Below are positions 7,501-15,876 of a stretch of DNA of 26,889 bases, piece by piece (position 1 is the stretch's first letter; every line of letters begins with the position of its first letter). The notes beneath the pieces are model-generated. The model did no database searches, was not told where the DNA came from, and was given only the letters and a program-made list of their open reading frames with translations. The stretch is taken from IMG/VR virus record IMGVR_UViG_3300008448_000510, positions 1-26,889 of that record. One strand, written 5' to 3'. A program made the translations under genes and the position numbers. The stretch is from a virus.

Positions 7501-10273
7501 GGGTGTGCTCGTGCAGTCCTTCCGGATCAATGTAGATGGTGTCCGTAATTGAGCTATAGATACCCGCATCACCGGTCGGCGTTTTGCGAACCAGCACCTT
7601 GGTGCCCTTGATGGCGGACAGGATTTTGCGAGCCGCCGTGCGGATGATCGGGGTAGACCCGGTTTCACCCAGCAGCTTCAGAGCACCCTTGAGGTCGCCC
7701 TTGTCCAACAGCCCACGCACTTCCTTCGACAGCCCGGAGCCAATGGGCCGATGTGACAACCCGAAGTTGCCCCCACGACGCATCAACTTATCAAATTCCG
7801 ATGTTGATTGTTGCGTGACCACGCGGTTTTTTGTGTCGCGGATCGCGGCGAACATTTGTCGGTAGGCAGTATCCCTAAGAGATTTACGTGCAGCGGGAGC
7901 GTCCGTTTTTCGTGCCTGCTCCATCAGGCTGTCTATTTCAGCCATCGCTTTGGGGTCTACATCATTCACCCCGAGTTTTATTGCAGTAAACTTAGGCGGA
8001 GTCGCTCGTTTCCCCAGTTTATAGATATCCGCTACTGTTTCTTTGGACATCCCAAGAGCTTCGAGCTGTTCATTCTCCCGAAGTTTTTTACGCTCCGCAG
8101 CACTCAACCGTCGCTTAGTACCCTTTTCTTCAACCTCACGCTTCGTCGCTTCCTGCTGGGCGTTGTAATCATCAAAGTAAGACTGCATCAGCCTGCGAGT
8201 ATCTGCAGGGGTAGTGACCCAAGATAATTCGAGCGGCATTTCAAGGGTCTGCCATTCCCGCAACCGTTTCAGTTCCTCTGATTGCTCAAATGCGGTCTTT
8301 TGAGCCTGCGCCTCTACTAACTGCTGCTCAGTTTTTGCACGAGGTTTGCGCGGCGTTTTGTTGAGTTCTCTTTTTAGCTGATCACCAATATTACGTTGCG
8401 TCTTTTTCGACGCCTCCAATGACGCGTTCTCACTCTGCTCTTGTTGTTGAGCAGCGTGTGATATTGCGATGTTTCCCCACACCGCCTGCACCTCAGCTTC
8501 GGGGACGTCGAGTTTTTTAAGAGCGGCCCGAGCGGCTAATTTAGCTGTAGGCCCGACATCCGGGTCGTTTGCGAAGTACACCAAATAGGTGATAGCGTCG
8601 TTGAAGTCTTTTTTGGATTTGGCATCTGTCTGGGATTTGGCAGCTGCTGCGATATCCAGCGCGGTCTCTACTTCCTCGGCGTCACTTAATGTACGCTGCT
8701 CTGCTTGCGCTCCGCTAACAGGCTCACCAGCAACTGGCCCAGCTCCACCCACAGTTCCGGGCTCAGTTCCATCAGTGGCCCCGACTCCGGTGCCTCGTTG
8801 TGATACAGGTGATACATCGCCTGCTCCACTAGTTCCTTGTCCAGTTGCATTTTGAGGTACCTCACCGAAGTCGAACGACGTTTGTTGGGCTGTGCGGAAT
8901 TTTGCCTGCTCTATAAAGCGCTTTACGGCTGTTGCGTTGTACGGCTGCTTGGCCGAGGAGCGGTTGCCGTAGTCCGTGACCAACTCTTCAAACCGGTTAA
9001 TGTCGTCCGGGTTGGTCAGATCAAGACCCTTCAGCTCCTTAGCCACTTTTGCTGTCTTGATTACACCCGGTTTGAAACCCAAACTCAGCAGCGTGGAGTC
9101 TGTGACTTTTGAGGTTGTCGGCTCTTGTGACGGTTGCGCTGGCTCTTCCAGCGGCAGCTCCATTTGCTGCTCACCGGTCAGCTCAAATTCTGGGCGTTCC
9201 TCTCCAAGCTCCACTACATCTTGACGTGGAGCCGGTATCTGCGTCGGGAACAACTCCATTTGTTGGCGCTGTAGATTTTCTTCCTCAAACTGCTGTTGCG
9301 CATATTTAGCCCGAGCATCCAACTCGTCTTGCGTCCGCAGCACTGTGCCTTCCGGTGTGCCGTAAAAGACTGGCTTCTCTGGGGAGATCGCGGCAGCTTC
9401 AGCACCGCCGGGGGGTTCTTCAGAAGGTTTCCCAGCAGCTGGGGTTGGTTTGGCCCTACGACCGGCCACTGCGTCCACCAAGAACTGCACGATCGCACCG
9501 GCACCCGCACCATAGGCCGCGTTCTCACCGACCTTCTCGATCAGCTCTTGGCTGGGCTTATACACCTGCTGGGCGATGAGGTTCTGAGCGATGGCCGACG
9601 CGCCCTCCTGCAACCCCTCCATACCGCCGGTAACCAGCGCACGCTGCAGCCGGTCAAATATTCCGCCCTTGAGTTCTTTGGGCATCATCCGGAAGATACG
9701 TTCAACCGGTGCGAGCTCCGCGATGCCCGGAATGACGCCAAGCTGTGTGGCGCTTGTTATCTGCTCTGGGGTAGCACCGGCTTCAACTGCGCGTTCACGA
9801 GCCTCACCTGCACCCATACCTGCAGCGGTAGACCCCGCCGCTGCCGTCCGTCCAATACCCGCAGCCAACCCAGCCCCGCGAGCGGCCATGCCACCGATAC
9901 CGCCGGGGATCAGCAGGGAGCCCATTGAGCCAACCCCTTCCATGACCTTCACAAGAGGCGATTCTTCGTAGCCTGCAGCGGCTCTGGGTTTCAGGCGCTC
10001 GGCAAACCCCTTAATGCCTTCGCGGGCGGTCTTTTCAAACCCTTCCTGCGTATCACCCGGCAGTAACGCCGCAGCACCCAGCGCCGCGCTCTCAAGACCG
10101 CCGACGAGCCCACGCGGGACAGCCTTCAGCGCTTCTCTTGCATAACCACCGATTGTGGTTTCCGGGGGTGCCAGCGTAAGTGCAGCTTGGTATGCCTGCT
10201 CATCAGACAAGTCCTCCGGCGAATCAATCCGAAATTTGCCCTTGCCCGGAATTTCAACGCGATAGACTGGCAT
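4541..10273 (-). CDS. Large polyvalent protein with zincin motif and LPD38-like C-terminus; likely ejection/internal virion protein
   Basis: A 1910-aa protein, last gene of the late operon; its ATG overlaps the stop of the previous gene (TAATG). Residues 1-35 form a small conserved start (MPVYRVEIPGKGKFRI). Residues about 40-270 are Ala/Gly-rich and helical, with segments that could insert in membranes. A Glu/Gln/Thr-rich disordered stretch follows to about 540, then charged helices to about 800. A metallopeptidase-like motif HEAMH lies at 927-931, with EFAAEA at 971-976 a likely third-ligand region, as in phage-encoded zincins. Residues about 1400-1820 are helical, and the end (from about 1560, including ANYSFFTGNPIIGKG near 1705) matches my memory of large polyvalent protein associated domain 38. 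Such giant proteins are thought to travel with the DNA and act in the new host. Protease activity and ejection are inferred. Confidence 0.85.
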   Translation of the reverse strand: MPVYRVEIPGKGKFRIDSPEDLSDEQAYQAALTLAPPETTIGGYAREALKAVPRGLVGGLESAALGAAALLPGDTQEGFEKTAREGIKGFAERLKPRAAAGYEESPLVKVMEGVGSMGSLLIPGGIGGMAARGAGLAAGIGRTAAAGSTAAGMGAGEARERAVEAGATPEQITSATQLGVIPGIAELAPVERIFRMMPKELKGGIFDRLQRALVTGGMEGLQEGASAIAQNLIAQQVYKPSQELIEKVGENAAYGAGAGAIVQFLVDAVAGRRAKPTPAAGKPSEEPPGGAEAAAISPEKPVFYGTPEGTVLRTQDELDARAKYAQQQFEEENLQRQQMELFPTQIPAPRQDVVELGEERPEFELTGEQQMELPLEEPAQPSQEPTTSKVTDSTLLSLGFKPGVIKTAKVAKELKGLDLTNPDDINRFEELVTDYGNRSSAKQPYNATAVKRFIEQAKFRTAQQTSFDFGEVPQNATGQGTSGAGDVSPVSQRGTGVGATDGTEPGTVGGAGPVAGEPVSGAQAEQRTLSDAEEVETALDIAAAAKSQTDAKSKKDFNDAITYLVYFANDPDVGPTAKLAARAALKKLDVPEAEVQAVWGNIAISHAAQQQEQSENASLEASKKTQRNIGDQLKRELNKTPRKPRAKTEQQLVEAQAQKTAFEQSEELKRLREWQTLEMPLELSWVTTPADTRRLMQSYFDDYNAQQEATKREVEEKGTKRRLSAAERKKLRENEQLEALGMSKETVADIYKLGKRATPPKFTAIKLGVNDVDPKAMAEIDSLMEQARKTDAPAARKSLRDTAYRQMFAAIRDTKNRVVTQQSTSEFDKLMRRGGNFGLSHRPIGSGLSKEVRGLLDKGDLKGALKLLGETGSTPIIRTAARKILSAIKGTKVLVRKTPTGDAGIYSSITDTIYIDPEGLHEHTLLHEAMHAAVSHVLANPNHVLTQKLQKLFDSLAPELKGQYGATNLQEFAAEAISNQEFQDALRGQPKGWWGRFVDAVRGFLGLSKAKQVEQTLDQLLEAAPSEARQGNVGVLKLPATAAMEAQATRRIAEKTREGDQGFFTHAWRFAFDEAYRVNKIKELRNAVIFNGASVEEKLLQANDLKSVVNLLLATRSMDLATSSILEGAIALDPETGLFKINQGVSLADVYSHVNAISEKAGVDMATAKAWFDLGATVLRLRSPEISPEIRKSMALSAADEQAADDVLRLYGDEIRAGVQKFQQYKNQLLQVGKATGRFTQEDVDEWVKAPEYVPWHRILDDAKFGYETKKSTKTYFKGLVDNGKVAELIGGDVNKRPIGDILGNMENLSFWLVNTIVRNHAANVAMDGLLAIKSAETLKTPQQGTAERLVKTYRDGKAAYFEVEDPLDRHAFMGVESISTPLFKSLGKAANWLRTGTTLMPGFVVSQLFQDGFRATALSGAQSPFMVGAKVLGSFKDALTHSGTALDLAAYGIIGRPDFMAGTDRSRIEAALDAGGTGVKKSQRAVARALEAMSRASDASQRMAIYEQTLKETGDKMLALYKASEIINFQRQGRSGSINVLRQIIPFMNAYLQGMDVTYRSMLREGISGKDRTTAIRQFWATGMKIAALSSIYAMLVSDDEDYKKLPDHEKLTGFMIPGSREMIKELTGTDIGGNLKIPTPQDPIGLMFKTIPEQSWGYIMRLGTKDEVDATKLARVFRDGLVNAVSAPGYMPQLLKPGVEVAANYSFFTGNPIIGKGLEGRSKDLQFTSGTSELSKLLSAVTPLAPVQVEHLVRGYLGIFGGTVMYAGGRAIEGVSGIERADRRWADVPQATTFLTGSAPSGLKDDYYELREKSRAVAEDIKFLMERDPEEAKQRLMENKELYALAKSGFFSQVEQKLSQLRQARRLIEGNKDMNSEEKRAKLDQIDKYEMLLFSNLNLPTLRKQMGM

Positions 10274-13200
10274 TATTCCCTCGTGACTTTCACACCTTTC
10301 GGCAGGGTCGGTGCAGTCGGAGTCTCAGTCGCAGAAACACCCGCCAAACCCGCAAACTTTGGATTTCTGGTAATTACGTTGCGGATTGCTTGCTGTTCAA
10401 TTTGCTCCGGTGTGGCTGACATCATCCCCAAGGATTTCTGGAGCGAATCTTTTTCTTTTTGCACTGCACTGTTAAACGCCGTGATGTTTCTGGATTCAAG
10501 CGCAGCTTCCCGATACGCAGCGGTGCCTTCTCGGCTTGCTTTGACTTTCTCCCGCTCGATGTCCAGCCCAGTGCGTTTGATCGCCAGCTCTTCCAGTTTT
10601 GCTTTATACATAGCATCCGCTTTTTGCGCGTCCCTTGTGATGTCTTCCACGCGGGTGCGGGCTTTGTCAGCCACATCGTATTTCTGCATCCCTTCCAGAC
10701 GGTTGGCCTTGCGCTCCTCGCGCTCGATCTGTTTGCGGAGGTCTTCGGCCTTGCGGAAGTCTTTGTTGATGCCCCGCATCTCTTTCGTCGTGATGCCCAG
10801 ACCCTGAGCGAAGTTCTGCAGTGCATATGGCGACTGGCCAGCAGCCGCAGCGAACCCACCCATAGCCACAGCCAACCAGCGATCTGCGTCACGGTCTTTG
10901 ACAGCCTGCTGCCCCTGCGCCTTGAGGTCTTCGAGCCGGTCTTTCAGCTCGCTCGGGAACCGCTTCTCCATCTCAGCTTCTTTACGGGCAAACGCTGCTT
11001 CCGGCGTCTCTTCGGTGTAGAGCAACGATGTCTCGGGTTTGATGGACTGTCCCGGTGTGGCCGCAGGGGTAGCCGGGGCTGCGGTGCGTTTAACAGGAGC
11101 AGCGGGAATCTGTTGTGTGTTGGGGGCAGCTTGAACCGGTGGTTTTTGTTGTGCAACAACAGGTGCTGGTTTAGCCGTTACAGGTTGCGGCAGGGTAGCA
11201 GGGAGCCCCATGTCACCTGATTGGATATCCAATATCTGAGCCAACCCGAGGTTTTCGCCACGAGCGCGTCTGGCCGCGATAGTTGCGTCAACTTCTTCCG
11301 GAGTAGGTTTGCGGCGTACTTCTTGCTCGGGCATCTCACCCATCTCACCCATCTCCGCGCCCATGCTGGAACCGCCATACTGAAACGCCACGATTCCGCC
11401 GCCTGCATAAACATCTTCCATCACACCAGCGTCAACACCGCCGATACCCGCAGCGACTTTGCCCATTTCCTCGTCATATACACTGGGTGCTTGCTGCCGA
11501 CCACCGTCCAGAGCCTGCTGGTTTTTTGCAGCGGAGGTAAGCTCCAGTTGCTTGACGAAGTCTCGATCTTGCAGGGCCAGCATTACGCCCAGCGGATCAG
11601 GTATCTTGCGGGGATCGACACCAGCCAGCAGCTGCTTTTTGACGTTGGTGACGCGTGACGGCGTAACACCCTGAGCTTTGGGATCACCACCCGTAACTCC
11701 GCCGTCCGCATACCCTTTGATCTCGCCACCATCTTTTCTGCCAAACGCCTGCGACAGACCCAGTGCGCCCAGCCCCAGACCACCAATCTGTGAAATGGCC
11801 GACGGCTGCTGCTGGTAGGTATACATCGTCTGTTGCGGCGCAACAACAGAGCCGCGAAGCAGAGAACTCAGGAACTGCAACTGAGACTGCGGGTAGAGCT
11901 GCTGCCGCATGAACTCTTCATACCCGATATCGCGCTGCTGTTGACCCTGAGCCTGCTGCATAGCGCCCGCACGTTGTTGCGCTTCAAGGGCCGCCGCTTG
12001 TTGGCCAAACCCCGTCTGACCCAGCTGGCCAAATTGACCGCCCAACTGCCCAAGCATCCCCGCGCCCTGAAGCCCGAGGTTGGCACCAAACTGTCGTGAC
12101 TGCTCCCCGGCCTGAAGCCCTGCCAGCCCATATTGAGCAGCGAGTTGAGCGTTCTGTTGGGCAAACTGATTGGCAGCCTGCGATTGACCAAGTGCCTGCT
12201 GCTGCGCTTGGAGTTGTGCGGCTTGATTGAGCTGTTGAGACTGCATACCCGTCTGAGCACCGAGGCCCTGCGTCTGCAACAGCGCTTGAAGGTTCTGTTG
12301 GCCTGTAGTCAGCCCCGCTTGCTGATTAGCAAGGTTCGCCTGCTGACGCATTTGTTGGTTGGCCATCATGGCCTGCTGCCTAGCCTGTTGATTGGCCAGA
12401 GAAGTCTGCAGACCTGTTTGAGCGCCCAGTTGCTGCACCCCAAGGGCAGACTGAAGGTTCTGCCCGCCAACGGTGAGACCGGCCTGTTGATTAGCAAGAT
12501 TCGCCTGCAGTTGCCGTTGGGCATCTGTTTGATAGGCTTGCTGCGCTTGCTGGTAGGCTGATTGAAGCCCTTGCGCTTGGATGTCACCCTTCTGTGTTGC
12601 CAGATTTCGAGCGGCTTCTGCTTCCATGATTGCCTGACGGGAGCCGCCAAATGCACCAACACCGACAGCTTGCGCACCTCGTTGAGTCCGGGCGATATCC
12701 GCTTGCCGTTGCGCTTCCCTCTGCTGCACATCCACCACATTCTGCATGTAGGGTGACATGTAAGCTTCGGCAGTTCCCGGGCGGGCAAACGACCCCGTCC
12801 TCGCTCTCTCGGCGGGGCCCATCTGAAATGTCTGAAGATTCGGATTGTAGTTTGTTTGAGCTGCGCCGGTCTGTGCGCCTTGCACTCTTTCAGCCGGACC
12901 CATCTGATATTGCTGCAGATTAGGCGCTTGGGTACTAAGATACTCCAGCCCCATGCCTTGGAACTGCGGCGCTTGGTATGTCTGTTGGGGGGCCATCGGT
13001 TGATACTGACTAGCCTGTGCGGCTTGACCTGCAGCCAATCCCGTGAGTCCTGCACCTGCACCGATTAGCGGCGAAGGCCCGAGGTTTTGCACACCCTCAA
13101 ATGCTTGTTGCTGCATCGGGGTAAAAGGTGCGACACGTTCGCCGGTGTAGGGTTGATACTGCACGTTGGACGCGGTAGTCCCCCGCGTCATAATGTCCTC

Positions 13201-13287
13201 AAAATAAGGACGTGCGTATTCCGGAATATTAGACTGCTGAACAGTCTGAGTGGATGGTGCCGGTGCCGAGCCGCCGCCTTTACCCAT
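10273..13287 (-). CDS. Gln-rich repetitive virion protein, candidate internal/ejection protein
   Basis: A 1004-aa protein with Shine-Dalgarno AGGAG (complement of 13294-13298) before its ATG; it overlaps the previous gene by 8 bases and the next by one. The N-terminus (PEYARPYFEDIM, about 22-33) is a pattern recurrent in aquatic phage proteins. Residues about 85-480 are extraordinarily rich in Gln, Ala, Leu and Gly and probably form long amphipathic helices, with internal duplications such as LANQQAGLT and QMGPAER. A Gly-rich segment with DGGEIKGYADGG follows near 520-540, then a Pro/Ala-rich linker and a charged coiled coil (about 780-960). Position between GNAT-like and LPD38-type genes fits an ejection or internal core protein. 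A tape-measure-like role is an alternative. Function is inferred from context and composition only. Confidence 0.75.
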   Translation of the reverse strand: MGKGGGSAPAPSTQTVQQSNIPEYARPYFEDIMTRGTTASNVQYQPYTGERVAPFTPMQQQAFEGVQNLGPSPLIGAGAGLTGLAAGQAAQASQYQPMAPQQTYQAPQFQGMGLEYLSTQAPNLQQYQMGPAERVQGAQTGAAQTNYNPNLQTFQMGPAERARTGSFARPGTAEAYMSPYMQNVVDVQQREAQRQADIARTQRGAQAVGVGAFGGSRQAIMEAEAARNLATQKGDIQAQGLQSAYQQAQQAYQTDAQRQLQANLANQQAGLTVGGQNLQSALGVQQLGAQTGLQTSLANQQARQQAMMANQQMRQQANLANQQAGLTTGQQNLQALLQTQGLGAQTGMQSQQLNQAAQLQAQQQALGQSQAANQFAQQNAQLAAQYGLAGLQAGEQSRQFGANLGLQGAGMLGQLGGQFGQLGQTGFGQQAAALEAQQRAGAMQQAQGQQQRDIGYEEFMRQQLYPQSQLQFLSSLLRGSVVAPQQTMYTYQQQPSAISQIGGLGLGALGLSQAFGRKDGGEIKGYADGGVTGGDPKAQGVTPSRVTNVKKQLLAGVDPRKIPDPLGVMLALQDRDFVKQLELTSAAKNQQALDGGRQQAPSVYDEEMGKVAAGIGGVDAGVMEDVYAGGGIVAFQYGGSSMGAEMGEMGEMPEQEVRRKPTPEEVDATIAARRARGENLGLAQILDIQSGDMGLPATLPQPVTAKPAPVVAQQKPPVQAAPNTQQIPAAPVKRTAAPATPAATPGQSIKPETSLLYTEETPEAAFARKEAEMEKRFPSELKDRLEDLKAQGQQAVKDRDADRWLAVAMGGFAAAAGQSPYALQNFAQGLGITTKEMRGINKDFRKAEDLRKQIEREERKANRLEGMQKYDVADKARTRVEDITRDAQKADAMYKAKLEELAIKRTGLDIEREKVKASREGTAAYREAALESRNITAFNSAVQKEKDSLQKSLGMMSATPEQIEQQAIRNVITRNPKFAGLAGVSATETPTAPTLPKGVKVTRE
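12309..12515 (-). repeat. Direct repeat pair inside the Gln-rich gene
   Basis: Two near-identical tracts, around 12319-12340 and 12487-12508, lie 168 bases apart and encode LANQQAGLT followed by similar residues (GQNLQ, then LGAQTG). The 56-codon spacing keeps frame, so this is an in-frame internal duplication. It could allow length change by recombination. Confidence 0.6.
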
Positions 13288-13711
13288 TGCTATCTCCTAG
13301 CGGTAACTCACAGGTTACCCATTGAACTTGGTTGCCATCATTGGCGAATAGTTTGATCCAACCTTTGCGCCCCGTAAATTCGATGGCGTTGCATTGCGTA
13401 TCCTTTGCCCAGCGGCGCAACAGCGCCAGCATGGGGGCTTTCCAGAGGTGGAGCTCGTCCCCACCACAGAAGTGCATCGTCAGCACCCGCTTGTTGGGAT
13501 AGTCTGTGAATCCGGTGACGACTGCCCCATAGTAGACCGGGCCTTCTTCAAAGGCAACCCAGAGGTTATAGTCCGGTCTCTGAGTCACCAAGTCATAAAT
13601 ATCGTCTTCGTGATACCGACCAAACGTATACTCCGCTGCCTTGTCCATAAACTCCTGCACATCCGGCCAACACTCATGGACATGCTCTTGGGGGATCAAA
13701 CTGACCATCAT
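13280..13711 (-). CDS. GNAT-like small phage protein
   Basis: A 143-aa protein whose ATG overlaps the stop of the 424-aa gene (ATGA). It begins with MMVSLIP and an acidic-aromatic helix (about 9-30), then a strand pattern (LWVAFEEG, YYGAVVTG), a strand RVLTMHFCGG near 75-84, a helix (about 89-106) and a final strand segment. This order of strands and helices, and the way such genes sit beside internal virion proteins, resembles GNAT-fold acyltransferase-like proteins, including T7 gp13, a GNAT-like internal virion protein. I do not see a clear acetyl-CoA P-loop signature (Q/RxxGxG/A), so catalysis may be absent. Possible roles are protein modification or a structural or ejection accessory. 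The coding call is firm, the fold moderate and the function weak. Confidence 0.75.
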   Translation of the reverse strand: MMVSLIPQEHVHECWPDVQEFMDKAAEYTFGRYHEDDIYDLVTQRPDYNLWVAFEEGPVYYGAVVTGFTDYPNKRVLTMHFCGGDELHLWKAPMLALLRRWAKDTQCNAIEFTGRKGWIKLFANDGNQVQWVTCELPLGDSNG

Positions 13712-14982
13712 GCCCGACGGGCTGACTTCTCAGCTTGCTTCATCAGGGCGTAGAACTTCTTGGCCCCTCCCCGGCGTTTGACCTGATCCCTTGGGACGTA
13801 GGCTTCGCCGTTGGACAGCAGCGCCGGACGCCTGCCCTCGATCGTCGTAGGAATAGAATCGCTGGTGCCAGTTCCCGGGCCCCTGATGGGGATCGATCCA
13901 AGACCAGCAGCCGCTGCACGTTGACCCCGGTTGTTACTACCCCCGCCAATACCGTCCACCGCTCTCTTAGTGAGAACAAAACCACCATCTTCAAGCTCTG
14001 GTACAGACGGCACCTCACCACCTTTGGCCGCAAGGAAGTTGGGCTGCAGGATACCTCGATCGGTAAAGTAGTAGCCACCCGGAGCCGACGGGTCATAAGG
14101 ACGCTTACTGGGGCCTTGTTTCCGGTAGTTCGACGGCCCTTGTTCCGGCGCGGCGAAATTAAGTTCAGGTTGGTCAAACCCACCCATTAGTCCGGCAACA
14201 CCAGCGGCACCTGCAACTTTTGAACCCGTGGAGGGGAACTGCTGGCCGAGGGCTTGCATGAAGGAGGGTTTTGAGGGCGTGACTTCCGGTGCCATGCTCA
14301 TCTGATCTGCATTGGGGGTGAATGTCGGGATTGACGAAGTCGCAGCGGTATAGGTGGAAGGCCCACCGGGTAGGTATTGCTCTCCGGGAAACGCCAGTGG
14401 CAGTTGCGAGGACGCAGCTTCTGCCGCTCCGGGGAACACCGCCGGGTTAGCTAGTTGGTTCCCCCCGAAAAGCTGTGATGCCGCAGTATCCGTGGCCGAG
14501 GCTCCAGACTGTAAGAACGCGTTTCCGGGCACCGCAGGCATTCCCCCGGTTATCCCAGCACCAGCAGCCTCTGCTCCACCCCCGAACAACCCTGACTGCA
14601 TACCCGCCCCTAAACCACCACCAATGCCATAGCCACCGAGGCCACCTGTCAAAGCACCCATTAGCGGGTTTTCTTTGTTGGTCAACGCCCCCGTGATCCC
14701 GCCTGCCACAGCGCCGGTGCCTGCCGCCCCTAGCCCGAGAGCACCTGTAGCTGCGCCAGCAGCAGGTCCCAAAATAGCAACCGCAGCAGCTGCGGCCAGC
14801 GCGGGAAGGATGTTCTTCAGAAACCCTGCTTCGGGAAGTCCGGTATGTGGATTGATGGTCAGGGAGCCGCCGTGCGCGAGCGCAATAGCCTGTAGACCCC
14901 GCACTTCTCCGGGGGTCATGTGAACCAGCATCTTGTCTTCGCCACGCCCGAGGGCGGCCAAACCAGCGGCGGTGTCTCTCAT
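13708..14982 (-). CDS. Gly/Ala-rich virion protein with membrane-active segment
   Basis: A 424-aa protein. Residues 14-55 hold a conserved-looking motif (EDKMLVHMTPGEVRGL, then INPHTGLPEAGF) that recurs in aquatic phage genomes beside internal virion genes. Residues about 57-125 are almost entirely Ala, Gly, Leu, Ile and Val and could insert in a membrane. A low-complexity Ser/Ala/Pro part follows, and the C-terminus (about 320-424) is basic, with ELEDGGFVLTKRAVDGIGGG, a Gly/Ser-rich turn motif and RRPALLSNGEAYVP, ending in a Lys/Arg-rich helix. A G-rich stretch upstream of the ATG is a weak ribosome site. Context suggests a tail-channel or ejection component. No enzymatic motif is visible. 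Confidence 0.75.
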   Translation of the reverse strand: MRDTAAGLAALGRGEDKMLVHMTPGEVRGLQAIALAHGGSLTINPHTGLPEAGFLKNILPALAAAAAVAILGPAAGAATGALGLGAAGTGAVAGGITGALTNKENPLMGALTGGLGGYGIGGGLGAGMQSGLFGGGAEAAGAGITGGMPAVPGNAFLQSGASATDTAASQLFGGNQLANPAVFPGAAEAASSQLPLAFPGEQYLPGGPSTYTAATSSIPTFTPNADQMSMAPEVTPSKPSFMQALGQQFPSTGSKVAGAAGVAGLMGGFDQPELNFAAPEQGPSNYRKQGPSKRPYDPSAPGGYYFTDRGILQPNFLAAKGGEVPSVPELEDGGFVLTKRAVDGIGGGSNNRGQRAAAAGLGSIPIRGPGTGTSDSIPTTIEGRRPALLSNGEAYVPRDQVKRRGGAKKFYALMKQAEKSARRA

Positions 14983-15009
14983 AAAACCCCCAAAGTTTTC
15001 AACATAATA

Positions 15010-15876
15010 TCACGCATAAACAACCTCCGGAACATCCGACACCCGGGCTACAGTCAGAATTACGGATGGGGTGGTGGGACGGGTCGGATTGGACTGTGCA
15101 GCTAATTGCTGAATGCTGACATTGGAGCTGTCGGTACACCACATCAACTCAAAAAAATCCCCTGCCGCCGCCGTAACAAAATAGTTCCAAGCCGCAATTA
15201 ACCGGCCATCCGTAGAGCCGTGCTTTGCAGGTATCGAAAGATCACCGTTGGAGTCCGGAATATCTACTCCGTTTTGTCGCGCCCATATACTGGCTGATTG
15301 GTCATTAGCGTTTGCGTTGATAAATTGAATACTGAACTGGATATTGTAAATCCCTGCGGTTTCAACTGTGACCTTGGTCGGCAACGTGCCAGTGATGGTG
15401 GTACTGGAGACCGTCTGTGAAGTGCTAACCGTGTAGGTGCCCGTCAAACCTCCGCCGGTACCGAATGCCGTGATGGTAGTGCCTGCAGTAACCCCGGTGC
15501 CGGTAATTGGCATCCCGATATAGATTGCTCCATCCGCAGGAGCTACCGTTACCGTCAGCGTAGTCGCCGCAATGTCCCCAGTGAACGTAATTGACCGGTT
15601 CGCAACCGTAACCCCTTGGCTCAGGTCTGTACTGTTTAAACGGACAAAGTACGCACGGGTCGTGTCTCCGTCCGTCTGATCACTGTCGTCGTAGAAAGAA
15701 CCATACGAAAACGAAAGGTAGTCACCGCCTCGCGGCCCAAATAAGTTGGAGAGACCGTTGTCTACTGTATTGAAGTAAACCCGCAGCTCGCGGTTGAGCT
15801 GGTCGTGATACATCGCCTGATACTGCTGCGGCGCATTGATGAGGTTGGGGGCGCGGGATGCTTTGAGAATCGGCAT
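15010..15876 (-). CDS. Beta-rich virion protein with inserted Thr/Gly module and jelly-roll-like C-terminus
   Basis: A 288-aa protein whose ATG shares a base with the stop of the 716-aa gene (TAATG). The N-terminal 50 residues ([12 protein letters not shown], then [10 protein letters not shown]) resemble the start of a widespread phage decoration or tail-associated family. The C-terminal half (about 165-280), with [26 protein letters not shown] and [10 protein letters not shown], reads like alternating strands of a C1q/TNF-type jelly roll. Between them, residues about 99-163 form a Thr/Gly/Val-rich module ([23 protein letters not shown]) of the sort inserted in many phage structural proteins. 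A role on the virion surface or tail is inferred from domain style and its place next to the hub-like gene. Confidence 0.75.
   Translation of the reverse strand: MPILKASRAPNLINAPQQYQAMYHDQLNRELRVYFNTVDNGLSNLFGPRGGDYLSFSYGSFYDDSDQTDGDTTRAYFVRLNSTDLSQGVTVANRSITFTGDIAATTLTVTVAPADGAIYIGMPITGTGVTAGTTITAFGTGGGLTGTYTVSTSQTVSSTTITGTLPTKVTVETAGIYNIQFSIQFINANANDQSASIWARQNGVDIPDSNGDLSIPAKHGSTDGRLIAAWNYFVTAAAGDFFELMWCTDSSNVSIQQLAAQSNPTRPTTPSVILTVARVSDVPEVVYA
15388..15582 (-). other. Inserted beta-module in the 288-aa gene
   Basis: Codons for residues about 99-163 encode a self-contained Thr/Ser/Gly-rich segment containing [15 protein letters not shown] and [15 protein letters not shown]. It splits what looks like a continuous jelly-roll-like strand order (ITFT before, [12 protein letters not shown] after). 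Similar segments are known to me from unrelated phage tail proteins. The boundaries are estimates. Confidence 0.5.

Noticed and set aside
9296-9928. 210-aa plus-strand open frame within the giant gene
   Set aside because: It has no ribosome site, no recognisable domain and lies fully inside a well supported minus-strand gene.
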